Source: an uncultured Rickettsiales bacterium (GTDB taxonomy: Bacteria > Pseudomonadota > Alphaproteobacteria > Rickettsiales > Deianiraeaceae). Taken from it: a stretch of DNA of 47,721 nucleotides. The DNA is taken from assembly GCA_946413485.1 (NCBI GenBank), contig CAMKKS010000003.1, forward strand, positions 1 through 47,721, read 5' to 3'. This document shows positions 33,667 to 41,612 of the stretch, piece after piece (positions within the stretch are counted from its first letter, which is position 1; each line of letters begins with the position of its first letter). The notes under the pieces were generated by a model that saw only the letters and a list, made by a program, of their open reading frames with translations, did not search any database and was not told the DNA's origin. Both the position numbers and the translations under genes were made by a program.

Positions 33667-34470
33667 ATGCCTAATTATAATAGTGATATTCTAAATTATT
33701 ATAATGATGATAGCCATGTTGGTAAATTTAAAGATAATGACAAAAATGTAGGAACTGGTTTAGTTGGTTCGCCGTCTTGTGGTGATGTAATGAAATTGCA
33801 AGTTAAAATTAAAAAAGATGATAAGACAAAAACTGAAAAAATTGTTGATGCAAAGATTTTAGTTTTTGGTTGCGGTTCTGCAAAAGCTTCAAGTAGTTAT
33901 GTTGCAAAACAACTTATTGGCAAAACAATAGATGATGCTTTAAAGATAAAAAACACAGATATTGCTAAATATCTTGGGTTGCCAAAAATAAAATTACATT
34001 GTTCCGTTCTGGCAGAAAGTGCAATAAAACGAGCTATTGAAGATTATAAAACAAAGAATAACAAAAAAAATAATGATAAAAAAATAGATAAAAAAACTAA
34101 AAAAATAGTGAATAGAAAAAATGAAGTCGTGTTTTTTGTCACTAAACCAGCAATTTCTTTTATAAAAAAATATTTATCAAAAAAGAAAGATATAGACGGA
34201 ATATGTATTTTTTTAGAGGAAAGCAACTGCGGCTTAGCATATAAAGTTTCACTTATTAAAAAAAATAATAAAAATGTAAATCAGTATTTTTCAAAAAAAA
34301 TTAGTAACATAAAATTTTTTATAAAGAAAAATGAAATTGAAATTTTAAATGGCACAAAAATAGATTTAAAAAAGGAAGGTCTTAAAGAAGGATTAATTTT
34401 TAAAAATCCAAGAGAAACAAGCAAATGTAATTGTGGGATGAGTTTTTCAATAAAAAAAATTGAAAATTAA
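33667..34470 (+). CDS. iscU: IscU-IscA fusion: Fe-S scaffold joined to A-type carrier
   Basis: IscU is the scaffold on which Fe-S clusters are built; IscA-type proteins carry clusters or iron onward. Residues 1-127 are a complete IscU: SPSCGD (Cys38, Asp40), VFGCGSAKASSS (Cys69) and LHCSVLAESAIKRAIEDY (Cys112). All three cluster ligands and the conserved Asp are kept. The chaperone-recognition motif LPPVK is changed to LPKIK (105-109). A Lys/Asn-rich linker (about 128-153) leads to an A-type domain (about 155-267) with ESNCGLAY (Cys188) and KNPRETSKCNCGMSFS (Cys254, Cys256), all three ligands kept. In most bacteria these are separate proteins encoded by neighbouring genes. The frame is continuous with no stop between the domains. 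iscS, iscR, hscA and hscB are not adjacent; lptB follows 29 bases downstream. Confidence 0.85.
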   Translation: MPNYNSDILNYYNDDSHVGKFKDNDKNVGTGLVGSPSCGDVMKLQVKIKKDDKTKTEKIVDAKILVFGCGSAKASSSYVAKQLIGKTIDDALKIKNTDIAKYLGLPKIKLHCSVLAESAIKRAIEDYKTKNNKKNNDKKIDKKTKKIVNRKNEVVFFVTKPAISFIKKYLSKKKDIDGICIFLEESNCGLAYKVSLIKKNNKNVNQYFSKKISNIKFFIKKNEIEILNGTKIDLKKEGLKEGLIFKNPRETSKCNCGMSFSIKKIEN

Positions 34471-34499
34471 AAAAAAAAAAGAATTTTTATAAAAATTTT

Positions 34500-35231
34500 A
34501 TGGGAAAAAGTAAACTTGCGGCAATGAATATTTCAAAAACATATGACAAAAAAATAATTCTTAGGGATTTTAATATCGAAGTTGAACAAGGTGAAATAGT
34601 TTCTATTTTTGGCCCTAATGGCGCCGGTAAAACAACAGCATTTTATATCATAGTTGGAATTATGTCTGCTACAAGCGGAAAAATTATGCTAAATGATGTG
34701 AATATAACAAATTATCCATTGTATGTACGATCAAGGCTTGGTATTGGTTACCTTCCGCAAGAAGTTTCTATTTTTCGTAAGCTTACTGTTGAAGAAAATA
34801 TTAAAATTGCTCTTGAAGTAGTGTACAAAAATGATAAACAAAAAATAAACAAAAAAACCGAACAACTATTAGATGAGTTTAATATTCAACATATTAGAAA
34901 TAGTAAAGGCGAAGTATTGTCTGGTGGCGAAAGAAGAAGAGTTGAGGTTGCGCGTATTTTAGCAATAGAACCAACTTTTCTTTTTCTTGATGAGCCGTTT
35001 GCTGGTGTTGATCCTATTGCTGTAAATGATATTAAAAATTTAATTTTATCACTTAAACAAAAGAATATTGGTATAATAATTACCGATCATAATATCCGCG
35101 AAACCCTTGGTATTACTGATAGAGCGTATATTTTGCATAATGGTGGCATAATATGCAAAGGTAGTCCAGATGAAATCAAAAAGAATAAAAAAGTACGTCA
35201 GGTGTATCTTGGTGAAGACTTTGTTATTTAA
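34500..35231 (+). CDS. lptB: Lipopolysaccharide export ABC transporter ATPase LptB
   Basis: LptB powers LptFG, which extracts lipopolysaccharide from the inner membrane and moves it to the outer membrane. The 243-residue product has Walker A GPNGAGKTT (38-46), the Q-loop region GIGYLPQEVSIFRKLTVEENI, the signature LSGGE (139-143), Walker B FLFLDEP (159-165) and the switch His196 in TDHNIRE. The stretch GYLPQE.SIFR.LTVE.NI and the C-terminal VRQVYLGEDF are diagnostic for LptB. It implies an outer membrane with lipopolysaccharide or a related lipid. lptA and lptC are not next to it. Confidence 0.95.
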   Translation: MGKSKLAAMNISKTYDKKIILRDFNIEVEQGEIVSIFGPNGAGKTTAFYIIVGIMSATSGKIMLNDVNITNYPLYVRSRLGIGYLPQEVSIFRKLTVEENIKIALEVVYKNDKQKINKKTEQLLDEFNIQHIRNSKGEVLSGGERRRVEVARILAIEPTFLFLDEPFAGVDPIAVNDIKNLILSLKQKNIGIIITDHNIRETLGITDRAYILHNGGIICKGSPDEIKKNKKVRQVYLGEDFVI

Positions 35232-35233
35232 TA

Positions 35234-35779
35234 ATGATTTTATTTATGAGTGTTTTGTATTTTTCAGATTGGCAAATTACAACACAAGATGTTCTTGACG
35301 AGATAGCTCTGGCAATATCGATATCTGGTTGTCCTATTCATTGCAAAGGTTGTCATAGTGCTTTTACATGGAACCCTATGTTCGGAGAAGAATTAACAAA
35401 TGAAAAATTAAAAAATTTAATTATAAAAAATAAATATATTTCTTGTGTTCTATTTTATGGCGGTGAATGGCAATTAGATCGCTTGATTGAAATGATAGAA
35501 ATTGTTAAAGAATTTAATTTAAAAGTTTGTTTATATACAGGTTTAATGCTAGAGGAGGTAAAACAAACAAAAGCAGAATTATTGAATGTTTTAGATTATA
35601 TTAAAGTTGGACGTTTTATAGAGGAAAAAGGCGGGCTTAGTAAAGAAACAACAAACCAAAGATTTTATAAGATAATTCATAATGATGAAAAAATATCTGA
35701 TAATCAATATGATGTTTTGATTGTTAATAATATAAAATTAATCGATTGGACGAAAAGATTTTTTAAAAAAATATTTTGA
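35234..35779 (+). CDS. nrdG: NrdG-like radical SAM activating protein of anaerobic ribonucleotide reductase
   Basis: NrdG uses S-adenosylmethionine and a 4Fe-4S cluster to generate the glycyl radical of anaerobic ribonucleotide reductase NrdD. The 181-residue product has the cluster motif CPIHCKGC (Cys33, Cys37, Cys40) followed by H-S-A-F-T-W, then YGGEWQ and LKVCLYTG, and ends with DYIKVGRFIEE and TTNQRFYKI, where NrdG proteins have DVLVDGRF and SNQR. ATG 35246, four codons later, is an alternative start closer to the usual NrdG N-terminus. It follows lptB by two bases. nrdD is not in the window, so activation of another glycyl-radical enzyme is possible. Its stop codon lies within the -35 of the predicted glyA promoter. 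Confidence 0.75.
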   Translation: MILFMSVLYFSDWQITTQDVLDEIALAISISGCPIHCKGCHSAFTWNPMFGEELTNEKLKNLIIKNKYISCVLFYGGEWQLDRLIEMIEIVKEFNLKVCLYTGLMLEEVKQTKAELLNVLDYIKVGRFIEEKGGLSKETTNQRFYKIIHNDEKISDNQYDVLIVNNIKLIDWTKRFFKKIF

Positions 35780-35806
35780 CAGTTATTTTTTTATTTTTTT
35801 TATAAA
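35776..35806 (+). promoter_or_regulatory. Predicted promoter of glyA
   Basis: TTGACA (35776-35781) overlaps the nrdG stop codon. After 19 bases TATAAA (35801-35806) follows; an 18-base spacing gives TTATAA. The predicted start near 35813 leaves about 12 bases before ATG 35825. The spacer is longer than ideal. Confidence 0.4.
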
Positions 35807-35824
35807 ACACTTATATTTAATTTT

Positions 35825-37030
35825 ATGTTTAATAATTTTTCAGTTTTAGACGAAGATTCATATATTTATAACGAAGATAGAGAAGTATATGATGCTATAA
35901 TAAAAGAGCAAAAAAGACAAGATGAAAGCATTGAATTAATTGCTAGTGAAAATATAGTTTCACGTGCTGTTTTAGAAGCAATGGGTTCTGTAATGACAAA
36001 TAAATATGCTGAAGGTTATCCACATAAGAGATATTATGGTGGTTGTGAAAATGTTGATATTGTTGAAGAATTAGCACAAGAAAGAGCAAAAAAACTTTTT
36101 AATTGTGAATATGTTAATGTACAACCTCATTCTGGTTCACAAGCAAATGAAGCGGTATATTTTGCATTATTGCAACCAGGTGATACTATACTTGGTATGA
36201 GCTTAAATGCTGGCGGGCATTTATCGCATGGTTTGCCTGCAAATATGTCTGGTAAATGGTTTAATTGTATTGGCTATGGGCTTGATGAAAATGGTTTTAT
36301 TGATTACAATCAAGTCGAAGAATTAGCAATGAAATATAAACCAAAATTAATTATTGCTGGTTTTTCTGCTTATTCTCGAATCGTTGATTGGAAAAAATTT
36401 AAGGAAATTTCTAGTAAATGTGGTGCATATTTGATGGCCGATATAGCTCATGTGGCTGGTTTAATTGCTGGCGGTGTTTATCCAAGTCCAATTGATTATG
36501 CTGATGTTGTTACAACAACAACACATAAAACACTAAGAGGGCCTCGTGGTGCAATGATTATGGCAAAGACAAATGAATTAGAGAAAAAAATAAATTCTGC
36601 TGTTTTTCCAGGTTTACAAGGTGGTCCACTAATGCATATTATAGCTGGTAAGGCTGTTGCTTTTAAAGAAGCATTACAACCAGAGTTTAAAATTTATTGT
36701 CAAAATGTAGTAAGCAATGCAAAAACACTCTGTAAAACTTTGCAAAATGGTGGCGTCGATATTGTTAGTGGTGGAACAGATAATCATTGTATGCTTGTAG
36801 ATTTGCGTTCAAAAGGTATAACTGGTCTTGCGTTAGAAAAACGTTTACATGAAAAATATAATATTGTTTGCAATAAAAATGCCGTTCCTAATGATCCACA
36901 AAAACCAACAATTACATCTGGCGTAAGACTTGGTACTCCAGCTTGCACAACACGTGGTTTTGGCGAAAAAGAATTTATTGAAATTGGAAATAAAATTTTA
37001 GAAGTGATTGAAGAATTGAGAAATAGTTAG
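35825..37030 (+). CDS. glyA: Serine hydroxymethyltransferase
   Basis: GlyA is a pyridoxal-phosphate enzyme that interconverts serine and glycine while making 5,10-methylene-tetrahydrofolate, the main one-carbon source. The 401-residue product has [20 protein letters not shown] near the N-terminus, [39 protein letters not shown], and the cofactor lysine Lys235 in [13 protein letters not shown]. The C-terminal [12 protein letters not shown] equivalent ([18 protein letters not shown]) is intact. Slightly shorter than the common 415-430 residues, but no domain is missing. No Shine-Dalgarno sequence precedes ATG 35825. Confidence 0.96.
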   Translation: MFNNFSVLDEDSYIYNEDREVYDAIIKEQKRQDESIELIASENIVSRAVLEAMGSVMTNKYAEGYPHKRYYGGCENVDIVEELAQERAKKLFNCEYVNVQPHSGSQANEAVYFALLQPGDTILGMSLNAGGHLSHGLPANMSGKWFNCIGYGLDENGFIDYNQVEELAMKYKPKLIIAGFSAYSRIVDWKKFKEISSKCGAYLMADIAHVAGLIAGGVYPSPIDYADVVTTTTHKTLRGPRGAMIMAKTNELEKKINSAVFPGLQGGPLMHIIAGKAVAFKEALQPEFKIYCQNVVSNAKTLCKTLQNGGVDIVSGGTDNHCMLVDLRSKGITGLALEKRLHEKYNIVCNKNAVPNDPQKPTITSGVRLGTPACTTRGFGEKEFIEIGNKILEVIEELRNS

Positions 37031-37042
37031 TTTTAAATAAAA

Positions 37043-37546
37043 ATGGATAAAGAAAAAAAACAAAATAAATTTTTAAACAAATATTTAAAGTGGTTTATAC
37101 TCGTCTTAAGTATTTTCATTGCCATCATTATAAAATATAAAAACTCATATACAGCATTAACTTTAATACCTACTACAATACTTGCTTTTTTACAATCAAA
37201 TATAAAACAAGAGGAACTGGCAGAAATGCAGATAGATGAGATGAAAAAACAACAAAAAGAAAAAGAAGAACAGGAAAAATTTGAAAAAATGTTGAAGTTT
37301 TTCTATGCATCATGTAAAAATAATAACGAAAAAACAATTAAAATGTTTAGGGAAAAATTACCTGATTTCCAAACAATAGGTATGTTATGTATTAAACAAA
37401 CATCATTTGAAGAATTTTGTAAAATTTTAGATACGAAAATGAGATATAATGAATTTTGGAGAAACATCTTAAAAAGAGAACTTCCAAAAATTTTAAATGA
37501 AGATACTTTTGATTTTGATAAAGAAACCTGGAAGAGCGATTTATAA
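37043..37546 (+). CDS. Hypothetical membrane-anchored protein
   Basis: This 167-residue protein has no recognised domain. A hydrophobic region lies at about residues 14-30 with a second weaker one at about 36-47, then a Glu/Gln/Lys-rich helix (about 53-85, probably coiled coil), then a mixed helical C-terminal part with several Phe and Trp. It starts 12 bases after glyA, so it is probably cotranscribed. Topology suggests a cytoplasmic coiled-coil domain tethered to the membrane. Function unknown. Confidence 0.5.
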   Translation: MDKEKKQNKFLNKYLKWFILVLSIFIAIIIKYKNSYTALTLIPTTILAFLQSNIKQEELAEMQIDEMKKQQKEKEEQEKFEKMLKFFYASCKNNNEKTIKMFREKLPDFQTIGMLCIKQTSFEEFCKILDTKMRYNEFWRNILKRELPKILNEDTFDFDKETWKSDL

Positions 37547-37742
37547 AAAAAGCTTGACCGATTTATAAATACCAAACGCAACTTTCTGCTTTTTAAAAAT
37601 TTACAAGTGTTTTAGTATTCTTTTTGAATTAAAACTTTTAAAATTAATTTTAATACTTAAATAGAAAATTAATTTAATTTTTAAATTTAATAAATCACTT
37701 GTTTATAAAAAAAAATGATTTTCACTTTTTCTGATAGTTTTT
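37547..37742. other. Intergenic gap without recognised feature
   Basis: These 196 A/T-rich bases lie between two plus-strand genes. TTGACC occurs at 37554-37559 and CGATTTATAAA occurs twice (once at the 3' end of the preceding gene, once at 37559-37569), but no convincing promoter, terminator or coding remnant is seen. Confidence 0.5.
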
Positions 37743-38111
37743 ATGGTAACAGAATCTGAAAAAGATCGTATTTTAAAAATGATGACAGAATTAAAAAGTT
37801 ACAAGACAATCAATGAAATTGCTGAAATGGCAGCTTGTTTTTTAGATAAATATGAAGTTCTCGATAAGGATGTTTTAAGTGAAGAAAAAGTAGAATACAT
37901 CAAAGATGTAATGGAAAAAGTTGATTATAAAGATTTTCAAAATTCTTTTAAAGAAATTTTGATTGCCGATAATAAAAAATTAAAAGAATATTACCCTGTC
38001 TTGAGGACAATGTTGATTGGTAGAAAACATGGCATTGGAGTTCATAAAATGATTGAATTAATAGGCGAAGATTGGGTTAAAAATAGAATTAAAAATTTTA
38101 AGTTATTTTGA
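37743..38111 (+). CDS. Orphan C-terminal (anticodon-binding) domain of glutamyl-tRNA synthetase
   Basis: The 122-residue product resembles only the C-terminal helical domain of GltX. The last 50 residues, with KKLKEYYPVLRTMLIGRK, HGIGVHKMIELIGEDWVKNRI, match the GltX pattern (lK.k....LR.ALtG...gp.l...i.lLG.e....R). The catalytic Rossmann domain with its HIGH and KMSKS motifs is absent, and an in-frame TGA stands just upstream of ATG 37743. The preceding 196 bases (37547-37742) contain no recognisable GltX remnant. It may be a relic of a second gltX or a free-standing tRNA-binding domain. Its position before atpA is where atpH often sits, but the sequence does not look like the ATP synthase delta subunit. 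Confidence 0.6.
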   Translation: MVTESEKDRILKMMTELKSYKTINEIAEMAACFLDKYEVLDKDVLSEEKVEYIKDVMEKVDYKDFQNSFKEILIADNKKLKEYYPVLRTMLIGRKHGIGVHKMIELIGEDWVKNRIKNFKLF

Positions 38112-38151
38112 ATAAAACACGTATTTTTTTATTGCAATTTATTTTTTATTA

Positions 38152-39705
38152 ATGAAATTATTCTCAATGAGCGGTAGATCTATATTAGACTTTGTTGAAG
38201 TTATAAAAGAGAATATCAAGAATGTGAATATAAATTCAGATATTCATGAATATGGCGTTGTTGTCTCCGTTTATGATGGTGTTGCAAAGATATATGGTCT
38301 TGAAAACGTTTGTGTTGGGGAGTTGGTTAAATTCGAAAATGGCGTTGAAGGAATGGCATTAAATCTAAATATAGATAGTGTTGATGTTGTTCTTTTTTCA
38401 TCTGATGATAAAATAACAGAAGGAACAAAAGTTTCAAGAACAAACAAAAGCGTATCTGTTCCTGTTGGAAAAGAGCTTTTAGGGCGTGTAATTGATGCAC
38501 TTGGCAATCCAATTGATGGAAAAGGAGATATTAAATGTAAGCAGTTTAATCCAATAGAAAGAATGGCGCCTGGTATTTTAGATAGAAAATCGGTTCATGA
38601 GCCATTACAAACTGGTATAAAAGCAATTGATGCTTTGATCCCAATTGGTCGTGGACAAAGAGAGCTTATTATTGGCGATAGACAAACAGGCAAAACTGCA
38701 ATTGCAATTGATACTATTATTAATCAAGCAAAAGCAAATGAAGTATGTGAAGAAAAAGATAAAGTATATTCTGTATATGTTGCTATTGGACAAAAACAAT
38801 CAACAATAGCAAATTTAATAAAAGATTTAGAAGATAGAAATGCTTTACAATATTCTATTATTGTTGTTGCTACTGCTTCCGATCCGGCACCATTACAATA
38901 TTTAGCTCCATATGCTGGTTGTGCAATTGGTGAATATTTTCGTGATAACAAAATGCATGCATTGATTGTTTATGATGATTTATCAAAACATGCTGTAGCG
39001 TATCGTCAAATGTCATTGTTATTACGTCGTCCGCCAGCAAGAGAAGCTTATCCAGGAGATGTCTTCTACCTTCATTCTCGTTTGCTTGAACGTGCTGCAA
39101 AAGTTAGTGACAAAAATGGTTCAGGTTCATTGACAGCTTTACCGATTATAGAAACACAAGCAGGTGATATTTCAGCTTACATACCTACAAATGTCATTTC
39201 TATCACAGATGGACAGATTTTTTTAGAGAGTGAATTATTTCATAGCGGTTTTAGACCAGCAATAAATGTTGGCTTATCCGTTAGTCGTGTCGGTTCGGCA
39301 GCTCAAACAAAAGCCGTTAAAAAAACAGCTGGTTCTATGAAGACCGAGTTAGCGCAATATCGTGAATTGGAAGCTTTTTCAAAATTTGGTTCTGACTTAG
39401 ATGACGCAACACTTGCAACGCTTGATAAAGGACGTAAAGTTTCTATAATTTTAACACAAAATCAATTTAATCCATATTCAATGGCCGAGGAAACATGTAT
39501 ATTTTATGTAACATCAGAAGGATATTTAAAAGATATACCAGTTAATAAAGTTAAAGAATTTGAAATAAAATTCGTTGAAAATCTTCGTAATAATGAAAAA
39601 GATTTATTAAATTTGATTACAAAAATAAAAACATTAGATGAAACAATAGAAGCGAGAATTAAAAATGTAATAAGTAAATTTATTAAAAATTTTTCTTTAG
39701 CTTAA
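38152..39705 (+). CDS. atpA: F1 ATP synthase alpha subunit
   Basis: The alpha subunit forms, with beta, the catalytic hexamer of F-type ATP synthase. The 517-residue product is full length, with Walker A GDRQTGKT (175-182), the delta-facing N-terminus, and conserved [17 protein letters not shown] and [11 protein letters not shown] segments. It stands alone: atpH is not upstream and atpG, atpD and atpC do not follow, unlike the common atpHAGDC order. ATG 38152 was chosen; ATG 38167 five codons later is also possible. Confidence 0.97.
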   Translation: MKLFSMSGRSILDFVEVIKENIKNVNINSDIHEYGVVVSVYDGVAKIYGLENVCVGELVKFENGVEGMALNLNIDSVDVVLFSSDDKITEGTKVSRTNKSVSVPVGKELLGRVIDALGNPIDGKGDIKCKQFNPIERMAPGILDRKSVHEPLQTGIKAIDALIPIGRGQRELIIGDRQTGKTAIAIDTIINQAKANEVCEEKDKVYSVYVAIGQKQSTIANLIKDLEDRNALQYSIIVVATASDPAPLQYLAPYAGCAIGEYFRDNKMHALIVYDDLSKHAVAYRQMSLLLRRPPAREAYPGDVFYLHSRLLERAAKVSDKNGSGSLTALPIIETQAGDISAYIPTNVISITDGQIFLESELFHSGFRPAINVGLSVSRVGSAAQTKAVKKTAGSMKTELAQYRELEAFSKFGSDLDDATLATLDKGRKVSIILTQNQFNPYSMAEETCIFYVTSEGYLKDIPVNKVKEFEIKFVENLRNNEKDLLNLITKIKTLDETIEARIKNVISKFIKNFSLA

Positions 39706-39755
39706 ATTAAGTTATTAAAAGATATTTTTTGTTATCAAAAATAATCATTAAAACC

Positions 39756-39784
39756 TTGACTTTTTATTTAAAGTTTTATATATA
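39756..39784 (+). promoter_or_regulatory. Strong predicted sigma-70 promoter
   Basis: TTGACT (39756-39761), an exact 17-base spacer and TATATA (39779-39784) give five of six matches in both boxes. The predicted start near 39791 leaves about 19 bases before ATG 39810. It separates atpA from the downstream gene set (39810-43151). Confidence 0.65.
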
Positions 39785-39809
39785 GATGTGAAATCTAACT
39801 TAGAGTATT

Positions 39810-40472
39810 ATGACTGATGTAAAAGAAAAAGAAAGTTTTTTTAAAAAAGTTAAAAATTTAGAAGATCAAAAAAAGCATAAAATTGCAAAAATATTAAGTT
39901 TTGCTATTGGTGCATGTTTTGACTTTCTTGGAATAATTTTTGTTGCAGTTTGGAAATATTTATTTTGCGACAAAGAAGAAAATAGCAAGTATTGTATTCG
40001 TCTATCAATTTTTGGAATGATAGTAAAATGCATCATTTGTGCTAAATTATTTAGTTTTATGCCTACTTTTATTAGCAGCAAAATTGAGGCAGATTTACAA
40101 AAACCATTGAGTTTGCATAAACATATTAATCAGGAAGAACCTTTTTTTGTAGAGTCATTTGTAGATGATGATGTTTTTAATTTTGATTTTAATATAGATA
40201 AAGAGATTAAGAAAATTAATGATAGTTTTAAAAAACAAAATGCTTTGATGAATAAAGCTTTTAAGCAATTAAGAAACGAAATTGACAAAAATGAAAAGAA
40301 GGAAGAAAAAAAGATAAATGTTAAGAAAAATGTTAAGAGAGAAAATGGTTTTGAGACAACAACAATTGAAAAAACCGGACCTCAATTTTATCAAAAAAAT
40401 GTAAACATAAGATACGTTGGCGATAAAAAGCAAAATGATAAGAAAAAATTGAAAGCAAAAATTGAAAAATGA
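39810..40472 (+). CDS. Hypothetical two-helix membrane protein with charged C-terminal domain
   Basis: I recognise no family in this 220-residue protein. A basic N-terminus (about 1-25) is followed by two hydrophobic helices (about 29-51 and 65-88) joined by a short acidic loop. The rest (about 95-220) is acidic at first, then strongly basic and Lys/Asn-rich, probably helical, with no enzymatic motif. There is no cleavable signal peptide. It heads a group of four plus-strand genes (with the HIT protein, hydrolase and comM) behind a good promoter. Confidence 0.55.
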   Translation: MTDVKEKESFFKKVKNLEDQKKHKIAKILSFAIGACFDFLGIIFVAVWKYLFCDKEENSKYCIRLSIFGMIVKCIICAKLFSFMPTFISSKIEADLQKPLSLHKHINQEEPFFVESFVDDDVFNFDFNIDKEIKKINDSFKKQNALMNKAFKQLRNEIDKNEKKEEKKINVKKNVKRENGFETTTIEKTGPQFYQKNVNIRYVGDKKQNDKKKLKAKIEK

Positions 40473-40475
40473 ACT

Positions 40476-40802
40476 ATGAGGTATAATAAAAGTAATGTTT
40501 TTGCTAAAATTTTAAGAAAAGAATTGCCCTCAAAAAAAGTTTTTGAAAATAAGGATTTACTTTGTTTTTACGATTTAAATCCAGTAGCGAAAGTTCACGT
40601 TTTAATTATTCCAAAAGGTGAGTATATTGATTATAATGATTTTATTAAAAAATCAACACCTGAGGCTATTGCAAGATTTTTTAAAACCATACCAAATATA
40701 GCAAAAAAACTTGGTGTAAAAGAATATCGTTTAGTTACAAATTGCGGCAAAAGTGCTGGGCAAATTGTATTTCATTTTCACGTTCATTTAATAGCAAATT
40801 AA
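40476..40802 (+). CDS. HIT-family nucleotide-binding hydrolase
   Basis: HIT (histidine triad) proteins of the HinT type hydrolyse nucleotide phosphoramidates and related compounds. The 108-residue product has the N-terminal core (NVFAKILRKELPSKKVFENKDLLCFYDLNPVAKVHVLIIPK) and the triad HFHVHLI (His100, His102, His104). It stops four residues after the triad, whereas typical HinT proteins continue about 10 residues further, so the C-terminus is short. It starts 3 bases after the preceding stop, suggesting cotranscription. Confidence 0.9.
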   Translation: MRYNKSNVFAKILRKELPSKKVFENKDLLCFYDLNPVAKVHVLIIPKGEYIDYNDFIKKSTPEAIARFFKTIPNIAKKLGVKEYRLVTNCGKSAGQIVFHFHVHLIAN

Positions 40803-40877
40803 AAGTGTAGATATTAATACTTGAAAATAAAAAAATATTTTTTGTTATTGTTGTACAAACATTTATAAGTAAATATT

Positions 40878-41603
40878 ATGACTAAAGCTGAATCTCCTAC
40901 GATGGTATATTTTGGCGTGTTTGGTAATAGAATTGAAGGTAGATATTTTAAGCAAAAAAAAAACACAAGTCCTGCGGTTTTAATATTACCACCTGATCCA
41001 AGATATGGTGGTACAATTGAAAACAAAATTGTAAAAATTTTAGAAAAAATATTTCAGGATTGTGGGCTAACAACTTTGACAATTAACTATCAAGGTTCTG
41101 GTAAGAGTGAAGGGATATTTAGAAAGTTTGAAGATGGTATTTTAACAGCTTCTATTTCATTAGATTGGCTGCAAGCACAAAATACAGAAGCTTCACATTT
41201 TTGGATAGCTGGGTATTCTTTTGGCGCTTGTGTTGCGGCTGAATTAGCAATGAGAAGACCCGAAATTGAAGATTTTGTCTTTATATCACCTTTAATAAAA
41301 CAGTATGATCTTTCATTTATGTGTCCAGCTTTATGCGATGGGTTAATTGTATCAGGTGAAAATGATCAATTTATAAATCATAATGAACTTGATAAATTGG
41401 TTTTAAAAATGAACGAAGGTTCTTGCGTTGAGGTTACAAATATGGTGATAGCTAATACTGAGCATAGATATGAAAAAAAGCAAGAACAACTTGCTACGGA
41501 AATTTTAAATTATGTAAATGTAAAATTAGCAACAAGAATTGCAAAACCAGTAAGGAAGAAAAGAAGAAAAAGACAAAAAAAGGAGGTAAATATTGCCGAA
41601 TAG
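40878..41603 (+). CDS. Alpha/beta hydrolase with a basic C-terminal tail
   Basis: This is a serine hydrolase of the alpha/beta fold; the substrate cannot be told. The catalytic triad is visible: Ser114 in GYSFG, Asp163 in SGENDQF and His196 in TEHRYEKK. Preceding elements include LILPPDPRYGGT (oxyanion region) and INYQGSGKSEG. The product resembles the small hydrolases often annotated as 'alpha/beta hydrolase' in alphaproteobacteria. The last 20 residues are unusually basic (KPVRKKRRKRQKKE). It is 9 bases upstream of comM. A GGAGG near 41582 is too far from the comM start to serve as its Shine-Dalgarno sequence. Confidence 0.85.
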   Translation: MTKAESPTMVYFGVFGNRIEGRYFKQKKNTSPAVLILPPDPRYGGTIENKIVKILEKIFQDCGLTTLTINYQGSGKSEGIFRKFEDGILTASISLDWLQAQNTEASHFWIAGYSFGACVAAELAMRRPEIEDFVFISPLIKQYDLSFMCPALCDGLIVSGENDQFINHNELDKLVLKMNEGSCVEVTNMVIANTEHRYEKKQEQLATEILNYVNVKLATRIAKPVRKKRRKRQKKEVNIAE

Positions 41604-41612
41604 CTATATTCT

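Noticed and set aside
37743-38111. Interpreting this gene as atpH because it precedes atpA
   Set aside because: The sequence does not fit the ATP synthase delta subunit and its length (122) is too short; it fits the GltX C-terminal domain.
41581-41612. GGAGG followed by a TTG as an alternative comM start
   Set aside because: The TTG frame stops after seven codons and the GGAGG is too far from ATG 41613; it lies inside the hydrolase coding sequence.
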